Notes: generated by a model not told the origin, from the letters alone. A stretch of 64,000 bases of DNA from Lachnoclostridium sp. (GCA_023665475.1 JAMPEB010000001.1:226345-290344); one strand, 5' to 3'. Counted from the stretch's first letter, positions 9,978 to 19,225 are shown. Numbers and translations: made by a program.

Positions 9978-10006
9978 ATTATATCATAACTTCCTCTCCC
10001 GGGCAA
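9978..10006 (-). promoter_or_regulatory. carAB promoter
   Basis: -35 TTGCCC (10006-10001) and -10 TATAAT (9983-9978) with a 17-bp spacer, about 50 bp before carA. The -35 lies next to the stop codon of the upstream TelA-like gene. Confidence 0.6.
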
Positions 10007-11239
10007 CTACTGCTCCTGACCGGAAGTACGGCTTATTGCCAACAGTTTCTGCCGCATCTCATCCTCAATCCTCTGAAGCTCCTCTTCCGCGCTTCTTCTC
10101 TTTGCGCGTCCCTCTTCCTGTATCTTCATAACCTCGTCCAAGGTACTTATCAGGGTCTGGTTCGTTGCCGTCAAAGTCTCGATATCCACGATACCCCTCT
10201 CGCTTTCTCTGGCGGTTTCAACGGTTGCAATCTTAAGCGTCTCGGCATTTTTCTTAAGCAGCTCATTGGTCATGTCCGCCACTTCCCGCTGCGCCTTTGC
10301 CGCCTCGCCGGAATGCTCCACTCCTATGGCAATCACCATCTGGCTCTTCCACAAGGGTATGGTATTGACCAGAGTGGACTGTATCTTTTCCGACATGGCT
10401 GTATCGTTTCCCTGAATCAGACGGATCTGGGGACCCATCTGCATGGAAACTGCCCTTGTCAGCTCTAAATCATAGATTTTCTTTTCAAAACGCTCACACA
10501 TGGCGGCATAATCCTTTGCTTCCTGCGTATCCTCCGGCAGACCGCTTAACTCCGCTTTGTTAAGAAGTTTTGGCAGTTCCTCGCTCCTAGCCTGCTCCAG
10601 CTTCTTTTTCCCCGCCAGGATATACATGGACAATTCCTTAAAATAATTCAGATTCAGTTCATACATCTTGTCCAGCATTGCCACATCTTTCAGAAGCGTC
10701 ACCTGATGGTTTTCCAACACCTTGACAATCTTATTGATATTGACCTCCGCCTTATCATATTTTGCCTTTAAATTGCCTAATTTATTGCTGCTCTTCTTAA
10801 AGATTCCCAGAAATCCCTTTTCCTCTTCCTCCTCAAAATTTTTAAGCTCTGCCACCACTTCCGTGAGCATTTGACCGATTTCTCCCATATCCTTGGTACG
10901 CACGCTGTTTAAAGCGCTCTCCGAAAAATCGGCAATCTTTTTCTGACTGCCTGCCCCATAGCACAACACCATCTGGGTATTGGTAATGTCAATCTGCTTT
11001 ACAAAATCATCCACCATCTTCTGTTCTTCCGGCGTCAGTACCGCCTCAGGCACTTTCGCCGCCGTCTCCTGCACCGGCTGCGCCTTGCTCTCGGCGACCA
11101 CTGCCACCCCCTGCGAAAACATCTCCGGTTCAAAGGTCAGTGTGGGAGCTTCCTTCAACATTTCATCCAAATCGTTACCCATAATAATAACCATGCCTTT
11201 CCGTAACCTGCGAATTTGAGCCGCAGGCACAATTTTCAT
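10007..11239 (-). CDS. Toxic anion resistance protein, TelA/KlaA family
   Basis: 410 aa from the ATG at 11239, which overlaps the XpaC stop (TAATG). An internal ATG at 11182 (MGNDLDEMLKEAP) looks more like the family N-terminus and is a real alternative. The protein is largely alpha-helical and rich in charged coiled-coil stretches. The family core is recognisable around residues 70-380 (KQIDITNTQMVLCYGAGSQ, IRLIQGNDTAMSEKIQ, NTIPLWKSQMVIAIG). It forms a conserved pair with the XpaC-like gene upstream. The family was named for tellurite resistance, but its biochemical role is not established; a cell-envelope role is inferred. Confidence 0.85.
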   Translation of the reverse strand: MKIVPAAQIRRLRKGMVIIMGNDLDEMLKEAPTLTFEPEMFSQGVAVVAESKAQPVQETAAKVPEAVLTPEEQKMVDDFVKQIDITNTQMVLCYGAGSQKKIADFSESALNSVRTKDMGEIGQMLTEVVAELKNFEEEEEKGFLGIFKKSSNKLGNLKAKYDKAEVNINKIVKVLENHQVTLLKDVAMLDKMYELNLNYFKELSMYILAGKKKLEQARSEELPKLLNKAELSGLPEDTQEAKDYAAMCERFEKKIYDLELTRAVSMQMGPQIRLIQGNDTAMSEKIQSTLVNTIPLWKSQMVIAIGVEHSGEAAKAQREVADMTNELLKKNAETLKIATVETARESERGIVDIETLTATNQTLISTLDEVMKIQEEGRAKRRSAEEELQRIEDEMRQKLLAISRTSGQEQ

Positions 11240-12576
11240 TATTCTGATTGCTCAGATTCCCCTCTTTGTCCGGCAAGCTCCATTTCCTTTGTAAGCCCTT
11301 CCCTTGCCAGCATGCTCTTTAATACCTGAGCGTCCGTAGTCGCATCAAAGGCGGCATCCCGGAACAGATTATTTAAAAGCTCCGCAAATGCCTGATTGAT
11401 AATGTCCAGCGTTTTTTCTATTTCCGCCTTTGCCTGCAAAACCTCTTCTCCCGGCACACTGATTCCGTCAAACTCCTCATAGGCCTCCACCAGTTTTAAT
11501 GTGGTGGGCAGATAATAATCCATAAGCTTATGCATCCTGTGCATCTGCTCCGGATGCTCCCTGACGCCGTCAAAAATCTCCTTTAACAGATTTTCCAGCC
11601 GGAACAGTTTGTCGGAAATCACTTCTCCCTCAATATGATCATTCAGATTTCTCAGTCTGCGGATGCAGTCCATCCCCTCCGACACCATGGCGTTCAGCTC
11701 ATTTTCCTGTGTGTTTTCCGACGGTTTACCGTCCGAATTCTGCCCTATAGACATATCTCCTGCGGATGCTGCTTTTTTCTCCTCTTCTTCCCTGAGCTTC
11801 CTGTTTCTTTCCAGCTCCAGATACTGCCCGTAAACCGCATCATTCAGCATAAAACAGGTTTTCTGCTCATCCAGATGTCCCTCGGGAAACATTCCCGCTT
11901 TTAACATCTTATGGATATCTCTTTTTACATATTTACAGCTTTTTCCTATTCCCTTCGCTATTTTCTCAATATCCTCATACATTTTGGAACCACAGAGGCG
12001 GATATACCTGTCCGCCCGTTTCAGGCGTTTTATCTTACTGACGCCCAAACCGGTCATGCCCGCAAATCCTGACAGAAACAGCAAATTGATCAACCACCCT
12101 GTCAGAGCAACCGATGCACCTGTCAAAAAAAGAAGCAGCCGGGCGAACATGGCGAATCCTGTAATGCCCATGCCGATTCCCCCAAATACCTGATACAGAA
12201 CACCCGATACACTCCCTACACTCTTTTTCCTTACCACCAAAGCATTCGCGGAACCCTGTCTGGTAAGCTCCTCCTGCTGCCTGCGCTGCTCCTGCTGTCT
12301 GAAGCGTTCCTGCCTGCGCTGCATTTTCTCCTGCCAGTCCTTTTGAATCTCTGCCTGCTTTTTTCTCTCCCGCTCCTCGGCTCTCTGCTTCCATATGGGA
12401 ATATCCTGAGGAGAAACGGTTCCCTGCGCAATCTGCCTGCTCACTTCATTCAAGGTATCCGTCACAGTCTGGGACACAAGGCTGTTCAGATTCTTAAAAT
12501 CTCCGCTCTGCAAAGCGTCCGAAAGCGCATCCTTTATTTGCTCACCCATGTGATTTTGATTATGACTTCCGCTCAT
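11239..12576 (-). CDS. XpaC-like membrane protein (5-bromo-4-chloroindolyl phosphate hydrolysis family)
   Basis: 445 aa from ATG 12576, chosen because GAGG lies 9 bp upstream; an ATG at 12591 has no ribosome site. A Glu/Arg/Gln-rich helical N-terminal part (about 60-110) precedes two or three membrane segments (about 130-185, GIGMGITGFAMFARLLLFL...), followed by a conserved KIKRLKRADRYIRLCG region and a soluble C-terminal part. Its stop codon overlaps the TelA-like start, so the two are probably co-translated. The family name comes from a B. subtilis gene; the enzymatic activity is doubtful. Confidence 0.8.
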   Translation of the reverse strand: MSGSHNQNHMGEQIKDALSDALQSGDFKNLNSLVSQTVTDTLNEVSRQIAQGTVSPQDIPIWKQRAEERERKKQAEIQKDWQEKMQRRQERFRQQEQRRQQEELTRQGSANALVVRKKSVGSVSGVLYQVFGGIGMGITGFAMFARLLLFLTGASVALTGWLINLLFLSGFAGMTGLGVSKIKRLKRADRYIRLCGSKMYEDIEKIAKGIGKSCKYVKRDIHKMLKAGMFPEGHLDEQKTCFMLNDAVYGQYLELERNRKLREEEEKKAASAGDMSIGQNSDGKPSENTQENELNAMVSEGMDCIRRLRNLNDHIEGEVISDKLFRLENLLKEIFDGVREHPEQMHRMHKLMDYYLPTTLKLVEAYEEFDGISVPGEEVLQAKAEIEKTLDIINQAFAELLNNLFRDAAFDATTDAQVLKSMLAREGLTKEMELAGQRGESEQSE

Positions 12577-12683
12577 CTGATGAAACCTCATTCAATCCCA
12601 ATTCTGCACATCTTTTATATTATCCCATATTGCTTCTTTATCCGCAAGATTTTCTTTTGGAAAGTTTCATTTATTTTAGAAAA

Positions 12684-12725
12684 TACAGGAAAAGAGCTGC
12701 TGCATTATAAACGCAACAGCCCTTC
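12684..12725 (-). terminator. Possible terminator after the EAL-HDOD gene
   Basis: On the minus strand GGGCTGTTGC and GCAGCAGCTC form a stem with one mismatch around TTTATAAT, followed by TCTTTTCC. The T run is short, so some read-through into xpaC-telA is likely. Confidence 0.45.
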
Positions 12726-12738
12726 GTTACTTCTCTCA

Positions 12739-13977
12739 CTATTCGCCCTGTCCGTCGCCCTTCATCAAAGTACGATACCATTTCAGGGAATCCAGATATG
12801 CCCGGTAAACGGTATCCAGTTCTATCTGCTGTAAAATCATCTGGCGGGAAACCTCCTGCCAATCCGCTATCTCATAACAGGTGACAAATTCCAGAACCGG
12901 GGCATATTTTCCTGTGTGCTCTGTAAGCGCCTTTGCAATATCCCCTTCCACCTGAAGCATTTTCAATGCTTCGCTCATATCCCTTTCTAAAATGACATCC
13001 AGAACGGAGAACAGTCCCATCAGGAAAAGTTCGTCACTCTTCATGGCAAGCCCGAAGGAAGGTGCCAGACTCTCCGCAAATTTTGCACGAAGCAGGGACA
13101 CTCTGGTGATTTCACTGGGCTTGTCCGAATACAATTCGTTGACCACGGCGGTGTTAATCCACTTCTTTAACTCCTTCTGCCCTAACATGGCTGTCGCATG
13201 GCGGATAGAAGTGATGCCGCCGTTTACGGACATCCGGTTTACCATCTGCATCAGGGAAATGGTAAGCGCCGTATCCTGTCCGATAATATCCGCCGCATCT
13301 GCCAAATCAAAATTGTCATTATTTACCGTGTTCAGCAAAGAGATATAATTTACCTTTAAAGGCGCAACTTCCTTCTCGCCCTTCGTAATCGGCACACGGT
13401 AAAAACTGCCCTCGTAAAAAGTGTAACCGCCCGATTTTATCAGAGTCTCATAAATCTCGTTGGTATCGATATTGCCTGCGCAAAGCTTGATATTGGGATA
13501 CAGTTTGCCAAAGAAAATCTTTGCCTTTTCAATATCAATCTTTTTGTTGTTTAAGAACAGATAATCCATCAGCCCGAGTATCTGCTTATAATTTTCAAAC
13601 TCGGACACAGGAAGCTTTCTGATTGCCAGCTTATACCCCTGCTCCTTCAATTCCTTCAGACGGTTAATGTACATATCCATCGGCGGGACCGTATTATCAA
13701 TCAAAAGCGCTATCCGCTCATGAGGCGCATCGCATTGCCCTGCAATATCCGTAAAAATCGAGATGTTGGAAAGCGGAACAAAGATTTCCCTCTCATCGGA
13801 GATGGTTTCGATTCCCATATTCTGGATAACCTCAAGCTCCGGCACGCTGGTCGCCCCGTCAAACTTTCTGGTTCCCTCCATCAAAGGATTTAACAGGAAA
13901 TTGTCTTTCTGAGAAAAAATGGAATAGGCGCTGACTGCCATCTTTTCATCAAATAAAGGTATTAATGTTAATAACAT
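12739..13977 (-). CDS. Degenerate EAL plus HDOD signalling protein (YuxH/CdgJ-like)
   Basis: 412 aa from ATG 13977, with AGGG about 9 bp upstream; a GTG three codons earlier is an alternative. Residues about 1-195 resemble an EAL fold but lack the EAL signature and most metal-binding residues (IALLIDNTVPPMDMYINRLKELKEQGYKLAIR), so cyclic-di-GMP hydrolysis is not expected. Residues about 200-390 form an HDOD domain (SLLNTVNNDNFDLADAADII, GITSIRHATAMLGQKELKKW). Such proteins act as scaffolds in motility or second-messenger pathways in other bacteria; the role here is inferred. It has its own transcription unit. Confidence 0.8.
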   Translation of the reverse strand: MLLTLIPLFDEKMAVSAYSIFSQKDNFLLNPLMEGTRKFDGATSVPELEVIQNMGIETISDEREIFVPLSNISIFTDIAGQCDAPHERIALLIDNTVPPMDMYINRLKELKEQGYKLAIRKLPVSEFENYKQILGLMDYLFLNNKKIDIEKAKIFFGKLYPNIKLCAGNIDTNEIYETLIKSGGYTFYEGSFYRVPITKGEKEVAPLKVNYISLLNTVNNDNFDLADAADIIGQDTALTISLMQMVNRMSVNGGITSIRHATAMLGQKELKKWINTAVVNELYSDKPSEITRVSLLRAKFAESLAPSFGLAMKSDELFLMGLFSVLDVILERDMSEALKMLQVEGDIAKALTEHTGKYAPVLEFVTCYEIADWQEVSRQMILQQIELDTVYRAYLDSLKWYRTLMKGDGQGE

Positions 13978-14118
13978 AAGCTTCACCCTGCGATAACATT
14001 ACATAATCGTCCTTTCGTTAAGATACCTTCTTACTTATACTGTAACACATTTTTACAAATAATGCTACCGTTTTAATGAAAGAATCCTGCAATAACCATA
14101 CATGTTTTAATCCGCATA

Positions 14119-14168
14119 ACAAAAACAGCGGCAGTTTGCCCCCATTATCAGGTCTAACTGTCGCTATT
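14119..14168 (-). terminator. Terminator of the infC-rpmI-rplT operon
   Basis: Minus-strand stem AGCGaCAGTT / AACTGcCGCT around a loop of about 20 bases, followed by TGTTTTTG. It lies about 75 bp after the rplT stop. No convincing gene is seen between 13978 and 14241. Confidence 0.7.
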
Positions 14169-14241
14169 TCAAATTTTATATCTTTTTTGCAATAATTTTC
14201 CCGGTTATTCCATACATACTTTTCCGGCAAATCTGCCTGTT

Positions 14242-14598
14242 TTAAGCAACCTTGGACTTTGCCAGCTCCGCAAGGGTCTTGAAGCCTTCTGCGTCATTCA
14301 CCGCAAGCTCCGCCAGCATCTTTCTGTTGATATCAACACCGGCTAATTTCAGACCGTGCATGAACTGGCTGTAGGAAATACCGCTCATACGGGCTGCCGC
14401 ATTGATACGGGCAATCCACAGACCTCTGAACTGACGCTTTCTTTCTTTTCTTCCTGCATAGGAGCTTGCAAGCGCCCTCATAACGGACTGCTTTGCTACC
14501 CTGTACTGTTTACTTCTTGCTCCCCTGTAGCCCTTTGCGAGCTTTAATACTCTGTTATGCTTTTTCTTGGCATTTAAGCCGCCTTTTACTCTTGCCAT
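14242..14598 (-). CDS. rplT: Ribosomal protein bL20
   Basis: 118 aa, the usual length. Binds 23S rRNA early in 50S assembly. The N-terminus [20 protein letters not shown] and the region with [21 protein letters not shown] are typical of bL20. It is last in the infC-rpmI-rplT operon, 24 bp after rpmI. In related Bacillota L20 represses this operon by binding its leader. Confidence 0.98.
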   Translation of the reverse strand: MARVKGGLNAKKKHNRVLKLAKGYRGARSKQYRVAKQSVMRALASSYAGRKERKRQFRGLWIARINAAARMSGISYSQFMHGLKLAGVDINRKMLAELAVNDAEGFKTLAELAKSKVA

Positions 14599-14622
14599 GT
14601 CTTGTTCTCCTCCTTACCCCGA

Positions 14623-14820
14623 TTAGATATAGGGCAAAATCTTCTTCATATTCTTTACATTGGTTGCATCGGTGATAGTAGGTTTCCTCAGATTACGCTT
14701 TCTCTTCGTAGTCTTCTTGGTCAGAATGTGGCTCTTATATGCCTTTGACCTCTTTAATTTACCGGTTCCTGTTACTTTAAAGCGCTTTGCTGCTGCTTTT
14801 TTTGTCTTCATTTTGGGCAT
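14623..14820 (-). CDS. rpmI: Ribosomal protein bL35
   Basis: 65 aa, highly basic, with the family N-terminus [21 protein letters not shown] component of the 50S subunit. It lies between infC and rplT with 44 bp to infC and a ribosome site AGGAGG just before the ATG. Confidence 0.97.
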   Translation of the reverse strand: MPKMKTKKAAAKRFKVTGTGKLKRSKAYKSHILTKKTTKRKRNLRKPTITDATNVKNMKKILPYI

Positions 14821-14864
14821 GACGGTTCCTCCTAAACTTTTCTTAATCTATTTTAACCTATGCG

Positions 14865-15371
14865 TTACCGCTTCTCAGTTAAAAACATAGTCATACTTCT
14901 GCCTTCCACCTTGGGCGCTTTATCCACCATCGCAATATCCGAAAGACTTTCCGCAAAATCGTCCAGAATATGCTTGCTGTTGTTCATATGCGCCATCTCT
15001 CGCCCTCTGAAACGCAATGTCACCTTTACCTTATTTCCCTTGGTCAAAAATTTGCGCGCCGCGCCCACCTTGGTATTTAAGTCGTTGGTGTCAATATTGG
15101 GAGACAGACGAATCTCTTTGATTTCAACAATCTTCTGCTTTTTCCTTGCTTCTTTTTCCTTGCGAAGCTGTTCATACTTATACTTGCCATAATCAACAAT
15201 CTTGCAAACCGGGGGATTTGCGGCAGGAGCAATCTTCACCAAGTCAAGCTCCGCCTCCTCTGCCAGCTTCAATGCCTCCCTCGAAGACATAATACCAAGC
15301 TGCTGTCCTTCTGCACCAATCAGGCGTACCTCTTTATCCCTGATTTGTTCGTTAATCATTAAATCGCTAAT
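14865..15371 (-). CDS. infC: Translation initiation factor IF-3, probable AUU start
   Basis: 168 aa if started at the ATT codon at 15371. It binds the 30S subunit and checks start-codon pairing. Both IF3 domains are present: N-terminal INEQIRDKEVRLIG and C-terminal KEIRLSPNIDTNDLNTK...VTLRFRGREMAH. GGAGGT (15385-15380) lies 8 bp before this ATT; the first ATG (15359) is 20 bp from it, too far. An AUU start is a known feature of infC in E. coli, where it lets IF3 limit its own synthesis. The ATG gives a 164-aa product if this reading is wrong. Confidence 0.95.
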   Translation of the reverse strand: MSDLMINEQIRDKEVRLIGAEGQQLGIMSSREALKLAEEAELDLVKIAPAANPPVCKIVDYGKYKYEQLRKEKEARKKQKIVEIKEIRLSPNIDTNDLNTKVGAARKFLTKGNKVKVTLRFRGREMAHMNNSKHILDDFAESLSDIAMVDKAPKVEGRSMTMFLTEKR

Positions 15372-15399
15372 AGCTCTGCACCTCCATAAGAAAAATCAT

Positions 15400-15610
15400 G
15401 TATGAAACCCTGCAAACAAAAAGCGGATAGCATAACTATCCACCCAAAATCCATCACAAAACAATACGGTCAAAAATGCCTGACCTATTGCACTGAAACG
15501 ATATCAACGCTTACCAGCCTTTGCCGTAAGGTGAGAGTGGATACTCTGCTTGCTTGTTTTTGTACATTTGCACACTTAAGGAGTGTATCACAGGTTCTTT
15601 CTCCTGTCAA
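15400..15610 (-). ncRNA. infC operon leader with promoter and attenuator (L20-leader type)
   Basis: Promoter -35 TTGACA (15610-15605) and -10 TACACT (15587-15582), 17-bp spacer. The leader of about 200 nt ends in an intrinsic terminator just before the infC ribosome site: stem GGATAG/CTATCC extended with GTG pairing (15444-15422), followed by TTTTTGTTT. Upstream sequences around 15500-15545 (ACTCTCACCTTACGGC) can form alternative structures. Position and layout match the L20 autoregulatory leaders known upstream of infC in Bacillota. Promoter and terminator are seen; control by L20 is inferred. This accounts for the gene-free stretch 15372-15713. Confidence 0.7.
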
Positions 15611-15713
15611 TCCCTAAATTTAAAATTTTCCCATTTTGCGATTTTCGCCGCTATAAACCGTGAGGAGCAGCATATATGCCCTCCCCACAGCTTATGACTG
15701 TCTTTGAAAACGC

Positions 15714-16034
15714 CTATTTCTCCTTAAAGGTAGCGCAGGCTGTCTCGCGGCAGTCACAGGCGCCGCAGCCCTTAATGTCCACATGCTCCGCATGGCATTT
15801 GTAATTACTGTTGTAGATACATTTTACCGCCTCACAGTCAATGCTGATGGTCTTGCTTGGATGCGAAAGGGCGCTGGTAAAGACATCATATCCTTCCCTT
15901 TTCTCCGCAAAGCTTTCACAACAGGTTTCATCACAGTCACAGGCATGTTTTCCTCCCACCATGATATCACCCTTACAGCAAAGACATTCCTCGTTGTAGG
16001 TACAGTTTTCCACCGCACATTTTAAATCCGCCAT
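15714..16034 (-). CDS. Cys-rich protein with two DUF1540 repeats
   Basis: 106 aa from ATG 16034, preceded by AAGGAGGTTTGT; upstream in-frame codons to 16130 lack a ribosome site. Two repeats are visible, at about residues 4-44 (CAVENCTYN...CDCDETCCESF) and 62-104 (CEAVKCIYN...CGACDCRETACATF). Each carries about seven cysteines, suggesting metal binding. The function of DUF1540 is not established. It appears to be a single gene; a weak GTGGGGAG/CTCCTCAC hairpin without a T run follows at about 15660-15695. Confidence 0.85.
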   Translation of the reverse strand: MADLKCAVENCTYNEECLCCKGDIMVGGKHACDCDETCCESFAEKREGYDVFTSALSHPSKTISIDCEAVKCIYNSNYKCHAEHVDIKGCGACDCRETACATFKEK

Positions 16035-16133
16035 ACAAACCTCCTTCTGCGCCTTTCCCATTCTTCTCAAAAGGAACCGCAGAATTAGTCTGCCGCTTTT
16101 ATCGGTGAAATATACACCTCTTAAGGACATAAT

Positions 16134-16180
16134 TTTAGAATTTCTTTACAAAACCACCTCTGCCGTGAGCAGCTCCTCTC
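16134..16180 (-). repeat. Partial copy of the intercistronic element
   Basis: About 42 bp closely resembling the middle of the element at 55.8 kb: both contain TTAGAATTTCTTT, then AAAC, CCT, TGC and GTGAGCA in register. It lies just after the thrS stop, in the same orientation relative to transcription as the complete copies. The outer TCACAC arms are missing, so it is a truncated or decayed copy. Confidence 0.55.
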
Positions 16181-16183
16181 ATG

Positions 16184-18139
16184 CTAGGCATTCTGCGGCT
16201 CTTCTTTACGGATTTCCTTGGTGCGGATTTCCTTACAGATCTGCCCGATAAATTCATCCAGGGATTTCTGCCCTTCATCCCCCGCAAATCTGCTCCTTAC
16301 GGATACCACGCCTTCTTCCTCTTCTTTCTGTCCCACCACCAGCATATAGGGAAGTTTGTTAAGCCTTGCCTCCCTGATTTTAAAGCCAATCTTCTCCGAA
16401 CGGTTGTCGGTGGTTGCAAGAATACCGTTTTCTTTTAGCTTTTCCTCCACCTTCGCCGCATAATCCGCATATTTTTCGGAAATGGGAAGCACGCGCACCT
16501 GTTCCGGGCACAGCCATGTAGGGAATTTGCCCTCATACTTTTCAATCAGCCATGCCAAAGTTCTCTCATAGCAGCCCATGGATGTCCTGTGTATAATGTA
16601 AGGGCGCACTTTATCGCCATTCTGGTCAATATAATACATATCAAACTGTTCGGAAAGCAGCGCATCCCACTGAATCGTAATCATGGTATCTTCTTTCCCG
16701 TACACATTACGGGCGTTGATATCAACCTTGGGACCATAGAATGCCGCTTCACCCACATCCTCCACAAAAGGAATCTCAAGCTCCGTCAGAATATCCCTGA
16801 TATGCTGCTCCGTCTCATTCCACACCTCGGGCTCGCCGATATATTTTTCCCTGTTATCGGGGTCCCATTTGGAAAGATGATAGGTCACATCATCACCCAC
16901 GCCCAAAACACCCAGACAATACTTTGCCAGGGCAAGACAGCCCTTGAATTCCTCTACCATCTGGTCGGGCCTCACAATCAAATGTCCCTCGGAGATGGTA
17001 AACTGCCTTACACGGGTCAAACCGTGCATCTCGCCGGAATCCTCGTTGCGGAACAGGGTGGAAGTCTCGCCGTAACGCAAAGGCAGGTCGCGGTAAGAAT
17101 GCTGCGCCGCCTTGTATACATAATATTGGAAGGGGCAGGTCATGGGACGGAGCGCCAGAACCTCCTTATCTTTCTCCTCATCGCCTAAAACAAACATTCC
17201 CTCTTTATAATGATCCCAATGTCCCGAAATCCTATACAGGTCGCTTTTTGCCATCAAAGGTGTCTTGGTGCGCAGATACCCTCTTTTCTCCTCTTCATCC
17301 TCAATCCATCTCTGCATGGTCTGGATCATCTTTGCGCCCTTGGGCATAAGCAGGGGAAGTCCCTGACCGATCACATCCACCGTGGTAAACAATTCCATCT
17401 CACGCCCCAGCTTGTTATGGTCTCTGTTTTTCACATTCTCCCAATAAACCAGATATTCCTCCAACTCTTCCTTCTTGTTGAAAGCAGTTCCGTAAATACG
17501 CTGCAGCATGGGATTTTCTGATTTCCCCCGCCAATAAGCGCCGGAAGAAGAGGTCAGCTTAAATGCTTTAATGCCTTTTGTGCTCATCAGATGAGGTCCT
17601 GCGCAAAGGTCTGTAAATTCCCCCTGACTATAGAAGGAAATTTCCGCATCCTCCGGCAGATCGCGAATCAGCTCCACTTTGTAAGGCTCGCCCCTATCCT
17701 CCATAAATTTGATGGCTTCCTCTCTGGAAAGGGTAAATTTTTCCAATTTCTCGCCTTTTTTGATAATCTTTTTCATCTCTGCTTCCAGAGCGTCCAGCTC
17801 CTCTCTGGAAAAAGGCTCATGGTCAAAATCATAATAAAAACCTGTCTCAATACTGGGACCGATGGTCAGCTTTGCGTCCGGATAAAGATTCTTCACAGCC
17901 TCCGCCAGCACATGGGATGCGGTGTGGCGTATGGTTGCAAGCCCTTCCTTATCATTTGCGGTACAGATAGAAAGCTCACAATCCCTGTCAATAACAGTGC
18001 GCAAATCCGCCACCTCGCCGTTTACCTTGCCGCAGCAGGCAGCCCTTGCCAGACCTTCACTGATATCCAGCGCAATTTCATATATACTTTTGCTTTCCGC
18101 ATACTCCTTTATGGAGCCGTCCTTTAATGTGATTTTCAT
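16184..18139 (-). CDS. thrS: Threonyl-tRNA synthetase
   Basis: 651 aa. Charges tRNA-Thr in the cytosol. Domains in order: TGS (1-60), the editing/SAD domain with HTASHVLAEAV (about 73) and the second-site CAGPH motif, class II catalytic core (motif 2 region RVRQFTISEGH and the metal-site RPMTCPFQYYVYK), and the anticodon-binding domain (last 110 residues, PEQVRVLPISEKY). The product is full length. Expression is controlled by the T-box directly upstream. Confidence 0.98.
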   Translation of the reverse strand: MKITLKDGSIKEYAESKSIYEIALDISEGLARAACCGKVNGEVADLRTVIDRDCELSICTANDKEGLATIRHTASHVLAEAVKNLYPDAKLTIGPSIETGFYYDFDHEPFSREELDALEAEMKKIIKKGEKLEKFTLSREEAIKFMEDRGEPYKVELIRDLPEDAEISFYSQGEFTDLCAGPHLMSTKGIKAFKLTSSSGAYWRGKSENPMLQRIYGTAFNKKEELEEYLVYWENVKNRDHNKLGREMELFTTVDVIGQGLPLLMPKGAKMIQTMQRWIEDEEEKRGYLRTKTPLMAKSDLYRISGHWDHYKEGMFVLGDEEKDKEVLALRPMTCPFQYYVYKAAQHSYRDLPLRYGETSTLFRNEDSGEMHGLTRVRQFTISEGHLIVRPDQMVEEFKGCLALAKYCLGVLGVGDDVTYHLSKWDPDNREKYIGEPEVWNETEQHIRDILTELEIPFVEDVGEAAFYGPKVDINARNVYGKEDTMITIQWDALLSEQFDMYYIDQNGDKVRPYIIHRTSMGCYERTLAWLIEKYEGKFPTWLCPEQVRVLPISEKYADYAAKVEEKLKENGILATTDNRSEKIGFKIREARLNKLPYMLVVGQKEEEEGVVSVRSRFAGDEGQKSLDEFIGQICKEIRTKEIRKEEPQNA

Positions 18140-18177
18140 AATGATTGTCTCCTCTCCTTTTATTGTTTAAACTAAAA

Positions 18178-18437
18178 AAGTCCCCTGCAATTTATCATTG
18201 CAAGGGACGTAGTAAACGCGGTTCCACCCTTGTTGCAGATTAAACAACTGAATCTGCCACTTCATTGCTCGTAACGGGAGCTTCCGGGCTGTATTAAAGC
18301 CACTCGGAGATGGTTTTCAAATGCTTCCGACAGAACCCGCTTGCAGCACCCATCGGGGCGGTTCTCTCTGTTATCTTCCACAATTTACTTTTCTCGTCAC
18401 AGTTTTATCCTTTTCATAATTGCATAGGACTTACAAT
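18178..18437 (-). promoter_or_regulatory. T-box riboswitch for thrS (Thr, specifier ACC)
   Basis: Minus-strand leader with the T-box core GGTGGAACCGCG (about 18229-18218), followed by a terminator stem GTCCCTTGCAAT / ATTGCAGGGGAC and TTTTTT just before thrS. Stem I shows the GGGTGCTGCAAGCGGG distal region and a specifier-loop region containing GAAAACCATCTCC; ACC fits threonine. Uncharged tRNA-Thr should favour antitermination. The specifier assignment is by inspection. Confidence 0.93.
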
Positions 18438-18440
18438 ATC

Positions 18441-18469
18441 ATCATATTACTTTTTCGGGCAAATGTAAA
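18441..18469 (-). promoter_or_regulatory. thrS promoter
   Basis: -35 TTTACA (18469-18464) and -10 TATGAT (18446-18441), 17-bp spacer, placing the start of transcription at the 5' end of the T-box leader. Confidence 0.65.
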
Positions 18470-18476
18470 GCACTTT

Positions 18477-18974
18477 CTACGCAATCTCCCCGGTAATATA
18501 GCTTTCCACCTCTTCTCTGGGCATGCCTAAAGACACCGCCAGCTCACCGTACAGATTGTCCTCCGCAAGCCGGAAGTATTTCGCGTCTACGGCGGTGACC
18601 TTGCGTCCCGCAGCTATACGCTTCTGTTTTCTGAGATAAATAGTCTTAATAATTTTAATCCATTCCTTGCAGTTATTGGAACGGATTAAAACACGGTATT
18701 CCTGCTCCAACAGCTTGTCATTGGTGATGGTAATGAGGGGAATCTCCGGGATTACATGAATCAGCTCATTGGCTTCCTCCTTACTTAAAATCCGCCTGAT
18801 TGACTCTTTTGTAGCATCCACGGGCAGATAGACAGTGCTCCCGACCACATACACAGGCTTGAGAATATAATATTCCCTCCCCTTGTCCACACCGGGAATT
18901 TCCAAAGCCGCAATATCCTCCACCAAACATACTCCCTTACTGCCGCACACTACATATTCACCTTTTTCAAACAC
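18477..18974 (-). CDS. CarD-like transcription regulator
   Basis: 165 aa with a GTG start at 18974, chosen because AAAGGAAG lies 8 bp upstream and the product then begins FEKGEYVV, like CarD proteins. The N-terminal CarD/TRCF RNA-polymerase-interacting domain (FEKGEYVVCGSKGVCLVEDI, GREYYILKPVY) is followed by a helical C-terminal part (KIIKTIYLRKQKRIAAG...DNLYGELAVSLGM). CarD-family proteins bind RNA polymerase beta and affect promoter opening. An in-frame ATG further upstream (19010) has no good ribosome site. Confidence 0.88.
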   Translation of the reverse strand: MFEKGEYVVCGSKGVCLVEDIAALEIPGVDKGREYYILKPVYVVGSTVYLPVDATKESIRRILSKEEANELIHVIPEIPLITITNDKLLEQEYRVLIRSNNCKEWIKIIKTIYLRKQKRIAAGRKVTAVDAKYFRLAEDNLYGELAVSLGMPREEVESYITGEIA

Positions 18975-19196
18975 GCAAATCTTCCTTTCTGTTTTCAGGC
19001 ATCCTTTCATGCCGTGCAATTTAAACAATACTGCCTACATTTTATATCATAACCATATTTTAACAGAATAAACCGCTAAATGTCAGTAAATTTTCAGTGT
19101 TTTTATCATTTTCGTGCAGTTTGCTTATATTTCCCCGGTAATACATTGTGCAAATCGCCCAATCTAAAAACTGCTTTTTCCTGATGATATTGGCTA

Positions 19197-19225
19197 TTGA
19201 CAGCCATTTACGGTCATGGTAGGAT
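19197..19225 (+). promoter_or_regulatory. Promoter of the MarR-DegV operon
   Basis: -35 TTGACA (19197-19202) and -10 TAGGAT (19220-19225) with a 17-bp spacer, about 40 bp before the MarR start. Otherwise 18975-19268 is AT-rich spacer with no other supported feature. Confidence 0.55.

Noticed and set aside
14018..14230. A 70-codon minus-strand reading frame after rplT
   Set aside because: It covers the operon terminator, has no ribosome site and no recognisable protein character.
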